The notes under the pieces: model-generated
The model's input: the letters and a program-made list of their open reading frames with translations, nothing else
Told to the model about the DNA's origin: nothing
The model's database searches: none
Shown here: piece after piece, positions 16,818 to 24,453 of the stretch
Layout: every line of letters starts with the position of its first letter
Position numbering within the stretch: the stretch's first letter is position 1
DNA from: Chersky-840 sp035604715
GTDB lineage: Bacteria; Actinomycetota; Acidimicrobiia; Acidimicrobiales; UBA8190
Direction of reading: 5' to 3'
DNA length: 64,000 nt
Assembly (NCBI GenBank): GCA_963731665.1
Contig: CAVSWP010000008.1
Span: forward strand, 1 to 64,000
Program-made: the position numbers and the translations under genes

Positions 16818-17452
16818 GAGCACACGCGCCCGACCCCACACGCGGCCACGAAGTTGGCGAGGATGGACAGGCCCACGGCGCCCGACTTCTCGGGATGGAA
16901 CTGCGCGCCCCACACCGGCCCCCGCTCGGCCGCGGCCACGACCTCGCCCCCGTAGTCACACACCGCCACGGTGTCTTGTGACACCTCGGGCGCGTAGGAG
17001 TGGACGAAGTACACCCACGGCGCGCTGGGCACCCCGGCCAGGAGCGCGCTGGGCACCCCGGGACGGGCTAGGAGTTGGTTCCACTGCATCTGGGGTCGCT
17101 TCACTGTCGGCGACAGCGATCGCACGGCGCCGGCCAACACCCCGAGCCCGGAGACCCCGGGAGACTCCTCGGAGCCCTCATAGAGCAATTGGAAGCCCAC
17201 GCAGATGCCGAGGAAGGGCACGCCCCGACCGAGCGCATCGCCCACGGCACGGTCGAGCCCGGTCTGGTGCAGGGCCTGGGCGCAGCGGCCGAACGCCCCC
17301 ACGCCGGGTAGCACCACCCCGGCCGCCCCGGCGGCGTCGTCGGGATCGCTCACGAGCCGAGCATCGGCGCCCAGGTGCACGAACGCCTTGTAGGCCGAGC
17401 CCAGATTGCCGATGCCGTAGTCGAGGACGGCGATCCCCCCGTCCACGGTCAC
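16814..17452 (-). CDS. hisH: Imidazole glycerol phosphate synthase, glutaminase subunit
   Basis: It hydrolyses glutamine and channels ammonia to HisF. The class I glutamine amidotransferase has the nucleophile Cys in GICVGFQLLY, preceded by VLPGVGAF, and the His-Glu pair in QFHPEKS. The 212-residue length is normal. It contains a short internal duplication (GVPSALLAGVPSA) encoded by two 18-bp repeats at 17020-17037 and 17044-17061. The GTG start overlaps the hisB stop (GTGA). Confidence 0.95.
   Translation of the reverse strand: MTVDGGIAVLDYGIGNLGSAYKAFVHLGADARLVSDPDDAAGAAGVVLPGVGAFGRCAQALHQTGLDRAVGDALGRGVPFLGICVGFQLLYEGSEESPGVSGLGVLAGAVRSLSPTVKRPQMQWNQLLARPGVPSALLAGVPSAPWVYFVHSYAPEVSQDTVAVCDYGGEVVAAAERGPVWGAQFHPEKSGAVGLSILANFVAACGVGRVCS
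17020..17061 (-). repeat. 18-bp direct repeat inside hisH
   Basis: GCGCGCTGGGCACCCCGG occurs at 17020-17037 and again at 17044-17061 (period 24 bp). The result is an in-frame 8-residue duplication, presumably in a surface loop and tolerated. Confidence 0.8.
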
Positions 17453-18093
17453 GCTCCCGCGGCGTTGCCCAGCGTGCCCTTGGTGGAGGGCACGCCCCCA
17501 CCTTCCACCCGCAACGCGTCGCGCAGACAGCGCGCCGCGGCCTTAAACGACGCCTCGAGCACGTGGTGCGTGTTCTTCCCCGTCACCAGGCGCAGGTGCA
17601 AGGTGATCGCCGACGCGGTGACGAAGGCCCGCCAGAACTCCTCGGCCAACTGGGGGTCGAACCCCGGAGCACCCAGGGGTGCCACGTCACTCCCGAAGGT
17701 GACGTCGTAGACGAGATAGGGCCGACCGGAGATGTCGAGGGCGGCCTCGACCAGGGCTTCGTCGAGCGGAAGGGCGATCGACGCGAAGCGGCGGATGCCG
17801 GCCTTGTCGCCCAGCGCGCCGGCCATGGCCTCGCCGAGCACGATGCCCACATCCTCCACGGTGTGGTGGGCGTCGACGTGGAGATCGCCGGTGGCCTTGA
17901 CCACCAGGTCCAGACCGCCGTGACGACCGAGCTGCGACAGCATGTGATCGAAGAACGGGAGCCCGGTGTCCACCTCCACCGAACCCGTGCCGTCGAGCAC
18001 CACGTCGACGTCGATGGAGGTCTCCTTCGTCCGCCGTTGGCGCGCCGCGTGCCGCGCCGGGCGGCCTGCCCCGTCGTGATCAGTACCGGTCAT
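17449..18093 (-). CDS. hisB: Imidazoleglycerol-phosphate dehydratase
   Basis: It dehydrates imidazole glycerol phosphate to imidazole acetol phosphate. The 214-residue single-domain enzyme has the metal-binding motifs FFDHMLSQLGRHGG, DAHHTVEDVGI and KNTHHVLEASFKA. The HisN phosphatase domain of enterobacterial HisB is absent, as usual in actinobacteria. The stop overlaps the hisH GTG, and the ATG overlaps the hisC stop. Confidence 0.96.
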   Translation of the reverse strand: MTGTDHDGAGRPARHAARQRRTKETSIDVDVVLDGTGSVEVDTGLPFFDHMLSQLGRHGGLDLVVKATGDLHVDAHHTVEDVGIVLGEAMAGALGDKAGIRRFASIALPLDEALVEAALDISGRPYLVYDVTFGSDVAPLGAPGFDPQLAEEFWRAFVTASAITLHLRLVTGKNTHHVLEASFKAAARCLRDALRVEGGGVPSTKGTLGNAAGA

Positions 18094-19196
18094 GAGCGCT
18101 CCAGGTTATGCGCAGACGGCTCGAGGCTGGAACGCAAGGCCGCCAGGAAACGGTCGTTCTCGGGCGCGGTGCCCACCGTCACCCGGAGGCAGTTGTCGAG
18201 CCCCGGCCAGCTCGAGCAGTCGCGCACCAGCACCGACGCCGCCACCAGGTCCTCCCACACGGCAGTGGCCTCGCGCCGGGTGGGGCGGAACAAGACGAAG
18301 TTGGCGTCCGAGGGCCACGACTCCACGGCCAGCTCGGCGAGCGCCGAGGCCATGCGGCCGCGTTCCTCGGTGATCATGGCCACGCGCGCCTCCATGGCGT
18401 CGACGTGTCGCAGCGCCAGGCGCCCCGCCGCTTGCGTGACGGCGTCGAGGTGATAGGGCAGGACGACGGCGTCACAGGCGGCGACCACATCGGGGTGGGC
18501 CACCAGGTAGCCGAGACGACAGGCGGCCATGGACCACGTCTTGGAGAAGGTGCGCACGACCACCAACCGGTCCGTCCCCGGTGTCCCGGAGCGCAACAGG
18601 TCGAGCGCGCTCGAAGGGGCGAACTGCCCGTAGGCCTCGTCCACCACCACCAGGCCGGGGGCGCGTTCGAGGACGTGCGCCACGACCTCGGGTGGCTCGG
18701 AGCGTCCGGTGGGATTGTTGGGAGAACACAGGAACGTGACCACCGGTTGTGACTCGGCGAGGACGCGGTCCACGACGTCGAGGTCGATGCGGTGATCGGC
18801 GGCGCGCCAGCCCCGCACGACCTCGGTGGCCGTTACGGCGGCGATGTGACTGTGCAGGGCGTAGGTGGGCTCGAACAGCGCCACGGCGCGCCCGGCACCC
18901 CCGTAGGCGAGCAGGAGGCACTGCAGCACCTCGTTGGAGCCGTTGGCGCACAACACCCGAGCGGGATCGATCCCGTGGAATTCTCCGAGGGCGGCGCGCA
19001 GCTCGGTGACATGCCGATCGGGGTACCGATTGAAGGCGATACGGCCGAGCTCGTCGCGCAATTCGTCCAGCCACTGCTCGGGCGGGGGCAGCGGTGACTC
19101 GTTGGTGTTGAGGCGGACCTCCACCTCGACCTGCGGCGAGTGATATCCCGACAGCAGCGACAGGTCGGCGCGCCGCGGCACGGGGCCCGGCATCAC
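18090..19196 (-). CDS. hisC: Histidinol-phosphate aminotransferase
   Basis: This PLP enzyme transfers an amino group from glutamate to imidazole acetol phosphate. The 368-residue fold type I protein has RLNTNESPLPPP at its start, ANGSNEVLQ, the conserved Asn of SPNNPTGR, DEAYG, and the PLP-binding Lys in RTFSKTWSMAACRLGY. The GTG start overlaps the hisD stop (GTGA). Length and motifs fit HisC; other class I/II aminotransferases are less likely in this operon. Confidence 0.95.
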   Translation of the reverse strand: MMPGPVPRRADLSLLSGYHSPQVEVEVRLNTNESPLPPPEQWLDELRDELGRIAFNRYPDRHVTELRAALGEFHGIDPARVLCANGSNEVLQCLLLAYGGAGRAVALFEPTYALHSHIAAVTATEVVRGWRAADHRIDLDVVDRVLAESQPVVTFLCSPNNPTGRSEPPEVVAHVLERAPGLVVVDEAYGQFAPSSALDLLRSGTPGTDRLVVVRTFSKTWSMAACRLGYLVAHPDVVAACDAVVLPYHLDAVTQAAGRLALRHVDAMEARVAMITEERGRMASALAELAVESWPSDANFVLFRPTRREATAVWEDLVAASVLVRDCSSWPGLDNCLRVTVGTAPENDRFLAALRSSLEPSAHNLERS

Positions 19197-20482
19197 GACT
19201 CGCCTCGCACGACCACGGACGCGGCGTGGGCCGGGAGCCCCTCGGCCTGCGCGATGGCCACCACGTGGGGCGCCAGGCGGGCCAGGGTGCTGCCGTCGAT
19301 GGAGACCGCGTGGATGTGGGTGCGGAAGTCGTCGACCCGTAGGGCCGAGGCGAAGCGCGCCGTCCGGGCCGTGGGCAACACGTGGTTCGGGCCGGCCACG
19401 TAGTCACCCACGCTGGCCGGGGCGTAGGGGCCCAGGAACACGGCCCCCGCGCACTGCACCAGGGGGAGCAGCGCTCGTGCGTCCTCGACCAACAGCTCCA
19501 GGTGCTCGGGGGCCACGGCGTTGGCCACCGCCAGCGCCTGGGCGGGACCGTCGACGAGGACGGCGTACCCCCCGCTGCCCAGGGTGGCCTCGAGGTCGGC
19601 TCGCCGCGGTGACGCCGCCACCAGCCGGTCGACCTCGGCCTCGATGGCCTGGGCGGCATGCGGCGACCACGTCACGAGCCAGGCGAGGCCGTCGGGCCCG
19701 TGCTCGGCCTGGACCACGAGATCGATGGCCGCCCACGGCACGGGGGTGGCGTCGTCGGCCACCACGACCACCTCCGAGGGCCCGGTGAAGGCGGACGGCA
19801 CCCCCACGATCCCCGACACCTGGCGTTTGGCTTCGGCCACGTAGCGGTTGCCGGGACCGGCGATCACGTCGACGGCGGCGATGGACTGCGTGCCGAAGGC
19901 CATGGCCGCCACGGCCTGGGCCCCGCCTACGCGGTAGACCTCCCCGATGCCGGCGATGGCGGCCGCCGCCAGCGTCTCGGGAGCGACGGCCCCGTCGGGA
20001 CCGGGCGGAACGCACAGGACCAGCTCGGCGACCCCGGCGACCTGGGCGGGGGCGGCACACATGAGGACGGTGGACGGATAGCGCGCCCGACCTCCCGGGG
20101 CGTACAGGCCGGCGCGCCGCACCGGCCGGACGAGGTGCTCGACCACGACCCCGTCGTTCTCGAAATCGGCGAGCGGCGCCGGCTCGTGGCGGTGGTAGGC
20201 GAGGATCCGGTCGTAGGCGAGCTCCAGCGCCGCTCGCAGTGTGGGGTCGAGCCCGGCGAGGGCGGCGCCGAGCTCGGCCTCGGCCACCCGCAGGCTGTCC
20301 ATGTCGACACCGTCGAATCGCTTGGTCAGGGCCCGGAGGGCCTCGTCACCTCCTGCCCGGACCTCGTCGAGAATGGCGCGCACCGCCTCACTGGGAAACG
20401 CCCGTTCGGCCGCCGGGCGCGGCAGGACCCGGCCCACCTCGTCGGCGGGCACACCACGCAGGTCGAGGTGTGTGAGGGGCAC
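19193..20482 (-). CDS. hisD: Histidinol dehydrogenase
   Basis: It carries out the two-step NAD-dependent oxidation of histidinol to histidine. The roughly 429-residue protein has AGLYAPGGRARYPSTVLM, YRVGGAQAVAAMAFGT, IAGPGNRYVAEAKR, the Zn/catalytic region VVQAEHGPDG, and YVAGPNHVLPT. The best start is GTG at 20482 (VPLTHLDLRG), 9 nt after TACGAT; GTG at 20488 is an alternative. It is the first gene of hisDCBHAF, whose members all overlap by a few bases. hisG and hisE are not in the window. Confidence 0.95.
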   Translation of the reverse strand: MPLTHLDLRGVPADEVGRVLPRPAAERAFPSEAVRAILDEVRAGGDEALRALTKRFDGVDMDSLRVAEAELGAALAGLDPTLRAALELAYDRILAYHRHEPAPLADFENDGVVVEHLVRPVRRAGLYAPGGRARYPSTVLMCAAPAQVAGVAELVLCVPPGPDGAVAPETLAAAAIAGIGEVYRVGGAQAVAAMAFGTQSIAAVDVIAGPGNRYVAEAKRQVSGIVGVPSAFTGPSEVVVVADDATPVPWAAIDLVVQAEHGPDGLAWLVTWSPHAAQAIEAEVDRLVAASPRRADLEATLGSGGYAVLVDGPAQALAVANAVAPEHLELLVEDARALLPLVQCAGAVFLGPYAPASVGDYVAGPNHVLPTARTARFASALRVDDFRTHIHAVSIDGSTLARLAPHVVAIAQAEGLPAHAASVVVRGES

Positions 20483-20491
20483 GAACACCAG

Positions 20492-20497
20492 ATCGTA
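20492..20497 (-). promoter_or_regulatory. -10 box (TACGAT) of the his operon
   Basis: TACGAT on the minus strand lies 9 nt before the hisD GTG at 20482, giving a 2-3 nt leader. Such a short leader leaves no room for a his attenuator or T-box. Confidence 0.55.
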
Positions 20498-20619
20498 CTC
20501 GGGCCCCTTGGGCCTCTCTCCCTGGTGAGGGGCCCGATCCTGCCGCGGCGACGCCCCCCGCCGGTGCTGCGCGCCCGGCGCGCTTCGCACCGGCGCCGCC
20601 GATACGTCATCATCGAGGC

Positions 20620-20820
20620 GTGTCCGCGCCCCTGGCCGAGCTGTCGTCCTTGGCGACGGCGCTCGAGGAGCTCCGCCAGCGCGTCACCACCATCGCCGAT
20701 CGAGCCGCGTCGGAGCACGACGACGACACCGCCTCCGAGCTCTTCGCCGTGGAGCGGGCGCTCACCGGCGCCACCCGCCGCCTCGGTCGCATCACCTCGG
20801 GCCCCAACCGGCGACGCTGA
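20620..20820 (+). CDS. Small conserved-looking helical protein of unknown function
   Basis: This 66-residue protein has no recognised family. It is almost entirely helix-forming, with a heptad-like LAELSSLATALEELRQRV segment, an acidic centre (SEHDDDTASELFA) and a basic C-terminus (SGPNRRR). The GTG at 20620 has a GAGG-type ribosome-binding site just upstream. It is divergent from hisD and is followed within 10 bp by a strong hairpin terminator, which supports a real monocistronic gene. A short coiled-coil or DNA-associated role is possible but only a guess. Confidence 0.6.
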   Translation: MSAPLAELSSLATALEELRQRVTTIADRAASEHDDDTASELFAVERALTGATRRLGRITSGPNRRR

Positions 20821-20829
20821 AAAGCGCTG

Positions 20830-20853
20830 ACGGCGCCCTTTCGGGCGCCGTCG
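20830..20853 (+). terminator. Hairpin terminator, 10-bp perfect stem
   Basis: GACGGCGCCC (20830-20839), loop TTTC, then GGGCGCCGTC (20844-20853). It begins 9 nt after the stop of the small gene. The lack of a T-run is common for actinobacterial terminators. The following stretch to 20987 shows no gene. Confidence 0.75.
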
Positions 20854-20987
20854 CGCGAGCGAGCCGGGCGGCGGATCCCGGCCGCGCTCCTCGGAACCAG
20901 GTGGCGGGAACCGGTTCCGTCACCCGTTACAACACCACGCGACGTCTCCAGCTTCCATGCACAACGACAAAACTTCAGCCCAAATCG

Positions 20988-21648
20988 TCAGCGCAGGGGG
21001 ACCAGGGCCGAGGGGCAGATGTCGGCCAGGACGCACTCGCCACAGCGCGGGGTGCGGGCCCGGCACACCTTGCGCCCGTGCAGGATCAGCCGCAAGCTCA
21101 GCGCACCCCACTCCTCGGGTGGCATCAGGGCGTCGATCTCGCTCTCGACCTTCACCGGGTCGGTCTGCGCCGTGAGGCCCAGCCGGCGGGTCAGGCGTCC
21201 CACGTGGGTGTCCACGGGCAAGCCCGGCCAGACCCAGGGCGACACTGCGCACCACGTTGGCCGTCTTGCGCCCCACCCCGGGCAGGCTGGTGAGGTCCTC
21301 CATCGACGACGGCACCTCGGCACCGAAGCGATCGGTCAGCGCCTGCGCCATTCCCACCAGGTTCTTGGCCTTGGAGCGGAAGAAGCCCGTGGAGCGGATG
21401 CGGTCCTCGAGGTCCTCGAGTGACGCCCCGGCGAGGGCTGCTGGGGTCGGGTAGGCGGCGAACAGGCCGGGCGTCACCATGTTCACCCGCTCGTCGGTGC
21501 ACTGCGCCGAGAGGATCGTGGCCACCAGAAGTTGGAAGGGCCCGTCGTGGTCGAGCGCACACAGCTCGGCCGCCGTCCCCGGGTACTCCCGGGCCAGGCG
21601 CGCCACCACTTCGCCCGCCCGGGCGCGCAGGGAGCGGGGGCGGGCCAC
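20988..21648 (-). CDS. nth: Endonuclease III, interrupted by an apparent frameshift
   Basis: It is a DNA glycosylase/AP lyase that removes oxidised pyrimidines. The helix-hairpin-helix LPGVGRKTAN with catalytic Lys is read in one frame. The catalytic Asp of PVDTHVGR and the [4Fe-4S] cluster motif C-x6-C-x2-C-x5-C (CRARTPRCGECVLADIC) are in another. Removing one base near 21220 (an extra A, plus strand) joins them into a normal product of about 219 residues. Either the gene is recently broken or this is a sequencing/assembly error. Every motif on both sides is intact, so an error or very recent mutation is likely. The GTG at 21648 follows TACGCT by 6 nt. Confidence 0.88.
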
Positions 21649-21654
21649 GCACTC

Positions 21655-21660
21655 AGCGTA
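21655..21660 (-). promoter_or_regulatory. -10 box (TACGCT) of nth
   Basis: TACGCT on the minus strand, 6 nt before the GTG start, predicts a leaderless mRNA. It is divergent from the mshD -10 box at 21705-21710. Confidence 0.6.
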
Positions 21661-21704
21661 CCGACCAGCTTGCGCGCCCACGAGGGGCGGCGCGCGCCTG
21701 CGGG

Positions 21705-21710
21705 TAGCCT
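21705..21710 (+). promoter_or_regulatory. -10 box (TAGCCT) of mshD
   Basis: TAGCCT, then 7 nt, then GTG at 21718: a leaderless arrangement with no ribosome-binding site. Confidence 0.6.
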
Positions 21711-21717
21711 TCGGCCC

Positions 21718-22632
21718 GTGCACCCCGTCGAGGTCAAGCGCCGGATGGGCGAGTCCGACATCGCCGAGGTGTCACAGCTCCTCCAGCAGGCGCTCGAGGC
21801 CGACGGCCACTACCCGCTCGGTGAGCACAAGTGGCTCGACCTGGTCCATGGTGGGCGCAAGGGGTTCGCCGGGTTCGTCGCCCGCGAGCCGTCCAACGGG
21901 CCGCTGGTCGGCTATGCACAGCTCAGTCGCGGCCACGACACGTGGGGCGTCGAGGTCGTCATCCGTCCCGACCACCGCACCCCCGACGCCGACGTCGGCA
22001 TCAGCCTTCTCTCCACCGCGTTGCGTGAAGTGGGTCGCCAGGGTGGAGGCCACGTGCACCTGTGGGTCCCCAAGCCCACGTCCCATACCGACGCCATGGC
22101 CGAGTCCTGCGGGCTGAAGCGGGGGCGGGACCTCTACCAGATGCGCCGACCGCTGCCTGTCGAAGGCGACCACCCCCACGTCGACACCCGGCCGTTCGAG
22201 CCCGGTGCCGACGAGGCGGCATGGCTGGCGGTCAACAACCGGGCCTTCGCCTCCCATCCCGAGCAGGGCGGCTGGAACCTCGACACCATCCTGGAGCGCG
22301 AGGCCGAGGCCTGGTTCGACCCCAGCGGCTTCCTCCTGCACGAGCGCGACGGCCGGTTGGCGGCGTCGTGCTGGACCAAGGTGCACCACGACACCCAACC
22401 CCCCCTGGGGGAGATCTACGTGATCTCGGTGGACCCCGACTTCCAGGGCCTCGGCCTGGGCCGGGACCTCGTGCTGGCCGGCCTGGACCATCTTGCGTCG
22501 CGGGGTCTGACCATGGCGATGCTGTACGTCGACGCCGACAACAACCCCGCCGTCCAGCTCTACCGGAAGCTCGGATTCGGGGTCGACCACACCGATCGCG
22601 CCTATGTCACCGACGTGCCGGCTGCCTCGTGA
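21718..22632 (+). CDS. mshD: Mycothiol synthase (GNAT acetyltransferase)
   Basis: MshD acetylates Cys-GlcN-Ins with acetyl-CoA in the last step of making mycothiol, the actinobacterial counterpart of glutathione. The 304-residue protein has two tandem GNAT domains. The second has the acetyl-CoA loop QGLGLGRDL and LYVDADNNPAVQLYRKLGF. The FASHPEQGGW segment between the domains is typical of MshD. The GTG at 21718 follows its -10 box directly; the frame is open upstream only as shadow of nth. This gene is the main evidence that the host is an actinobacterium. Confidence 0.92.
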   Translation: MHPVEVKRRMGESDIAEVSQLLQQALEADGHYPLGEHKWLDLVHGGRKGFAGFVAREPSNGPLVGYAQLSRGHDTWGVEVVIRPDHRTPDADVGISLLSTALREVGRQGGGHVHLWVPKPTSHTDAMAESCGLKRGRDLYQMRRPLPVEGDHPHVDTRPFEPGADEAAWLAVNNRAFASHPEQGGWNLDTILEREAEAWFDPSGFLLHERDGRLAASCWTKVHHDTQPPLGEIYVISVDPDFQGLGLGRDLVLAGLDHLASRGLTMAMLYVDADNNPAVQLYRKLGFGVDHTDRAYVTDVPAAS

Positions 22633-22707
22633 CCCACCTCGCGTTCACGTGCAGGGCGCGCCACCCAACGGTGCCGCCCGGGACGCAGCGCGCTGGCTCC
22701 TGGGTCG

Positions 22708-23508
22708 TTAGTGGACGGAGATGCCCACGGCCGCTCCGACGCCGTAGGTCACCGCCGCCGGTAACGCCGTCATGGCGAGCTGTCGGGCCGATGCCCGCCA
22801 CCAGCTCCGACGGGTGAAGGCGGCCAGCGCCGCCCCCACGGCCAGGGCCGCCGCCGCGCTCAGGGCGACCGACGCCACCACCGCGCCCGTCCCCCGGCCC
22901 ACGAACCACGGGATCAGGGGGATCAACGCCCCCAAGCCGAAGGTGACGAACGACCACACCGCCGCCTGCAGCGGTCGACCGAGGGCGGCGGGATTGATGC
23001 CCAGTTCCTCGCGGGCATGGGTCTCGAGAGCCAGCTCGGGCGTGCGCATCATCTCGTCGGCCAGGGTGCGCGCCACGGTGGGATCCACGCCCCGGTTCTC
23101 GTAGATTCCGACGAGCTCGCGCCGTTCTCCTTCGGGGCGGTGGGTGATCTCGTGCTTCTCCATGGCCAGCTCGCGCTCGAGAAGCTCGCGCTGGGCGGAC
23201 ATCGACGTCCACTCTCCCGACGCCATCGAGAACGCTCCGGCGATCAGTCCGGCCACCCCGGCCAGGCGCACGGCGCTGGGCCCGGCGTTGGCGCCCGCGA
23301 ACCCGAGTATGAGCGAGACGTTGGTCACGAGTCCGTCAGCCACCCCGAACACGGCGGCGCGAGCACCACCCCCCTGGATGTTGCGGTGATGGTGGTCCCA
23401 CCTGTGGATCACGGCCGTTTGGTGCCGGGTGGGGTGGTCCGCCGATGCCCGGCGGCGAAACAGCCGAAGGGCTCGGCCCCGGGGCTCGAGCTCGCGGGTC
23501 ACCTTCAC
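22708..23508 (-). CDS. VIT1/CCC1-family membrane transporter
   Basis: Members of this family (yeast CCC1, plant VIT1) export Fe2+ or Mn2+ from the cytosol. The roughly 266-residue protein has the N-terminal signature FGVADGLVTNVSLILGF, then AGAFSMASGEW, a charged helical metal-binding region (ERELAMEKHEITHRPEGER), and three more membrane segments. That matches the family topology of five helices with a cytoplasmic insertion. The GTG at 23508 is 7 nt after TAGTCT. It faces mshD tail to tail. A role in iron or manganese detoxification is inferred from the family only. Confidence 0.85.
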   Translation of the reverse strand: MKVTRELEPRGRALRLFRRRASADHPTRHQTAVIHRWDHHHRNIQGGGARAAVFGVADGLVTNVSLILGFAGANAGPSAVRLAGVAGLIAGAFSMASGEWTSMSAQRELLERELAMEKHEITHRPEGERRELVGIYENRGVDPTVARTLADEMMRTPELALETHAREELGINPAALGRPLQAAVWSFVTFGLGALIPLIPWFVGRGTGAVVASVALSAAAALAVGAALAAFTRRSWWRASARQLAMTALPAAVTYGVGAAVGISVH

Positions 23509-23515
23509 CACCGCC

Positions 23516-23521
23516 AGACTA
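23516..23521 (-). promoter_or_regulatory. -10 box (TAGTCT) of the VIT1-like gene
   Basis: TAGTCT on the minus strand is 7 nt before GTG at 23508, a leaderless arrangement. This supports the chosen start over the longer upstream frame. Confidence 0.6.
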
Positions 23522-23570
23522 CCGACCGACCTGAGCTCGAGCGGCCACCGGGACCTGCAAGAATGTGCCC

Positions 23571-23921
23571 ATGGCCGAACCTCGGCGCTGGTTCGACCCC
23601 TCCCAGCCACAGACACTGCAGGGCGCGGTGATGCTCTGTTATGCGACGGCCGCGCTCAGTGTGCTGTGGATCTTGTTCGGAGCCTACCCCTTGCTGCTCT
23701 CCTTGGGCCTCGGTCCCGCCGCCTACGGCGTGGCCAACGAGCGGCGCTGGGGCTACTGGCTCGGGATCGTGCTCGCCGGGTTGACGTCGCTGGTCCTGCT
23801 CCTGGTCCTGTTGAGCACGGGGTTCAGCTCGATCATCATCAACCTGGCCTTCATGGTCGTCCTGATGACGCTGTTCCTGCATCCCCAGAGCCGCGAGTAC
23901 CAGCGCATCTGGTTCAAATGA
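23571..23921 (+). CDS. Small membrane protein of unknown function
   Basis: This 116-residue protein has three hydrophobic segments: ALSVLWILFGAYPLLLSL, WLGIVLAGLTSLVLLLVLL and SIIINLAFMVVLMTLFL. It ends with the polar LHPQSREYQRIWFK. I do not recognise a family. The ATG at 23571 is preferred over the in-frame GTG at 23565, because an AAGAAT box ends 6 nt before the ATG, a weaker form of the leaderless pattern. It is divergent from the transporter gene and followed at once by the MaoC-type gene. Confidence 0.65.
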   Translation: MAEPRRWFDPSQPQTLQGAVMLCYATAALSVLWILFGAYPLLLSLGLGPAAYGVANERRWGYWLGIVLAGLTSLVLLLVLLSTGFSSIIINLAFMVVLMTLFLHPQSREYQRIWFK

Positions 23922-23982
23922 CCACGACCCGGGCCGGGCCCGGCTCGGAGCCGGCCTCGGGCAGGGGCGACAGCACTCGACG

Positions 23983-23988
23983 TAGTGT
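23983..23988 (+). promoter_or_regulatory. -10 box (TAGTGT) of the MaoC-type gene
   Basis: TAGTGT, 6 nt spacer, then ATG at 23995: a leaderless arrangement. Confidence 0.6.
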
Positions 23989-23994
23989 CGTGCC

Positions 23995-24453
23995 ATGACG
24001 ACGACGGTTTCGAGCATCGACGAGCTCAACACGCTCTCGGGCCAGCACCTCGGGTGGTCCGATTGGCACGTGATCGACCAGGAGCAGGTCAACCTGTTCG
24101 CCGATGCCACCGGCGACCACCAATGGATCCACGTGGACCCCGAGCGCGCCGCCACGGGGCCCTTCGGCAGCACCATCGCCCATGGATACCTGACCCTGTC
24201 GATCATCCCGGCGATCCTGCACGAGGTCGTCAGGGTGGAGGGCTTCACCTTCGGCGTGAACTACGGGTGCAACAAGGTGCGATTCCCCTCTCCGGTCAAA
24301 GTCGGGTCCAAGCTGCGCCTGGGAGCCGCCGTCGGCTCGGTGGAGCGCGTCGGTGAGGACGGTGCCCAGGTCGTCCTGGACATCACCGTCGAGACCGAGG
24401 GCTCGGACAAGCCGTCGTGCGTGGCCCAGGTGGTCTACCGCTACTACTGGTAA
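23995..24453 (+). CDS. MaoC-type (R)-specific enoyl-CoA hydratase
   Basis: It probably hydrates or dehydrates enoyl-CoA thioesters in fatty acid metabolism. The 152-residue single hot-dog protein has the hydratase motif with catalytic Asp and His in FADATGDHQWIHVDPERA, followed by GPFGSTIAHGYLTLS. The usual N-P between Asp and His reads Q-W. It converges with an acyl-CoA dehydrogenase gene with no bases between the two stop codons, which fits a shared role in acyl-CoA turnover. Confidence 0.88.
   Translation: MTTTVSSIDELNTLSGQHLGWSDWHVIDQEQVNLFADATGDHQWIHVDPERAATGPFGSTIAHGYLTLSIIPAILHEVVRVEGFTFGVNYGCNKVRFPSPVKVGSKLRLGAAVGSVERVGEDGAQVVLDITVETEGSDKPSCVAQVVYRYYW

Noticed and set aside
16078..16959. 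In-frame upstream extension of hisF
   Set aside because: The first HisF residues start at 16077; the extension is an out-of-frame read of hisA.
20498..20619. his-leader attenuator between hisD and the small gene
   Set aside because: No short His-rich ORF or terminator/antiterminator pair is visible, and the -10 box leaves almost no leader.
20854..20987. Possible tRNA or small RNA gene in the gap after the terminator
   Set aside because: I could not fold a cloverleaf or find TTC-type T-loop and CCA-end features; the stretch shows only short GC-rich dyads.
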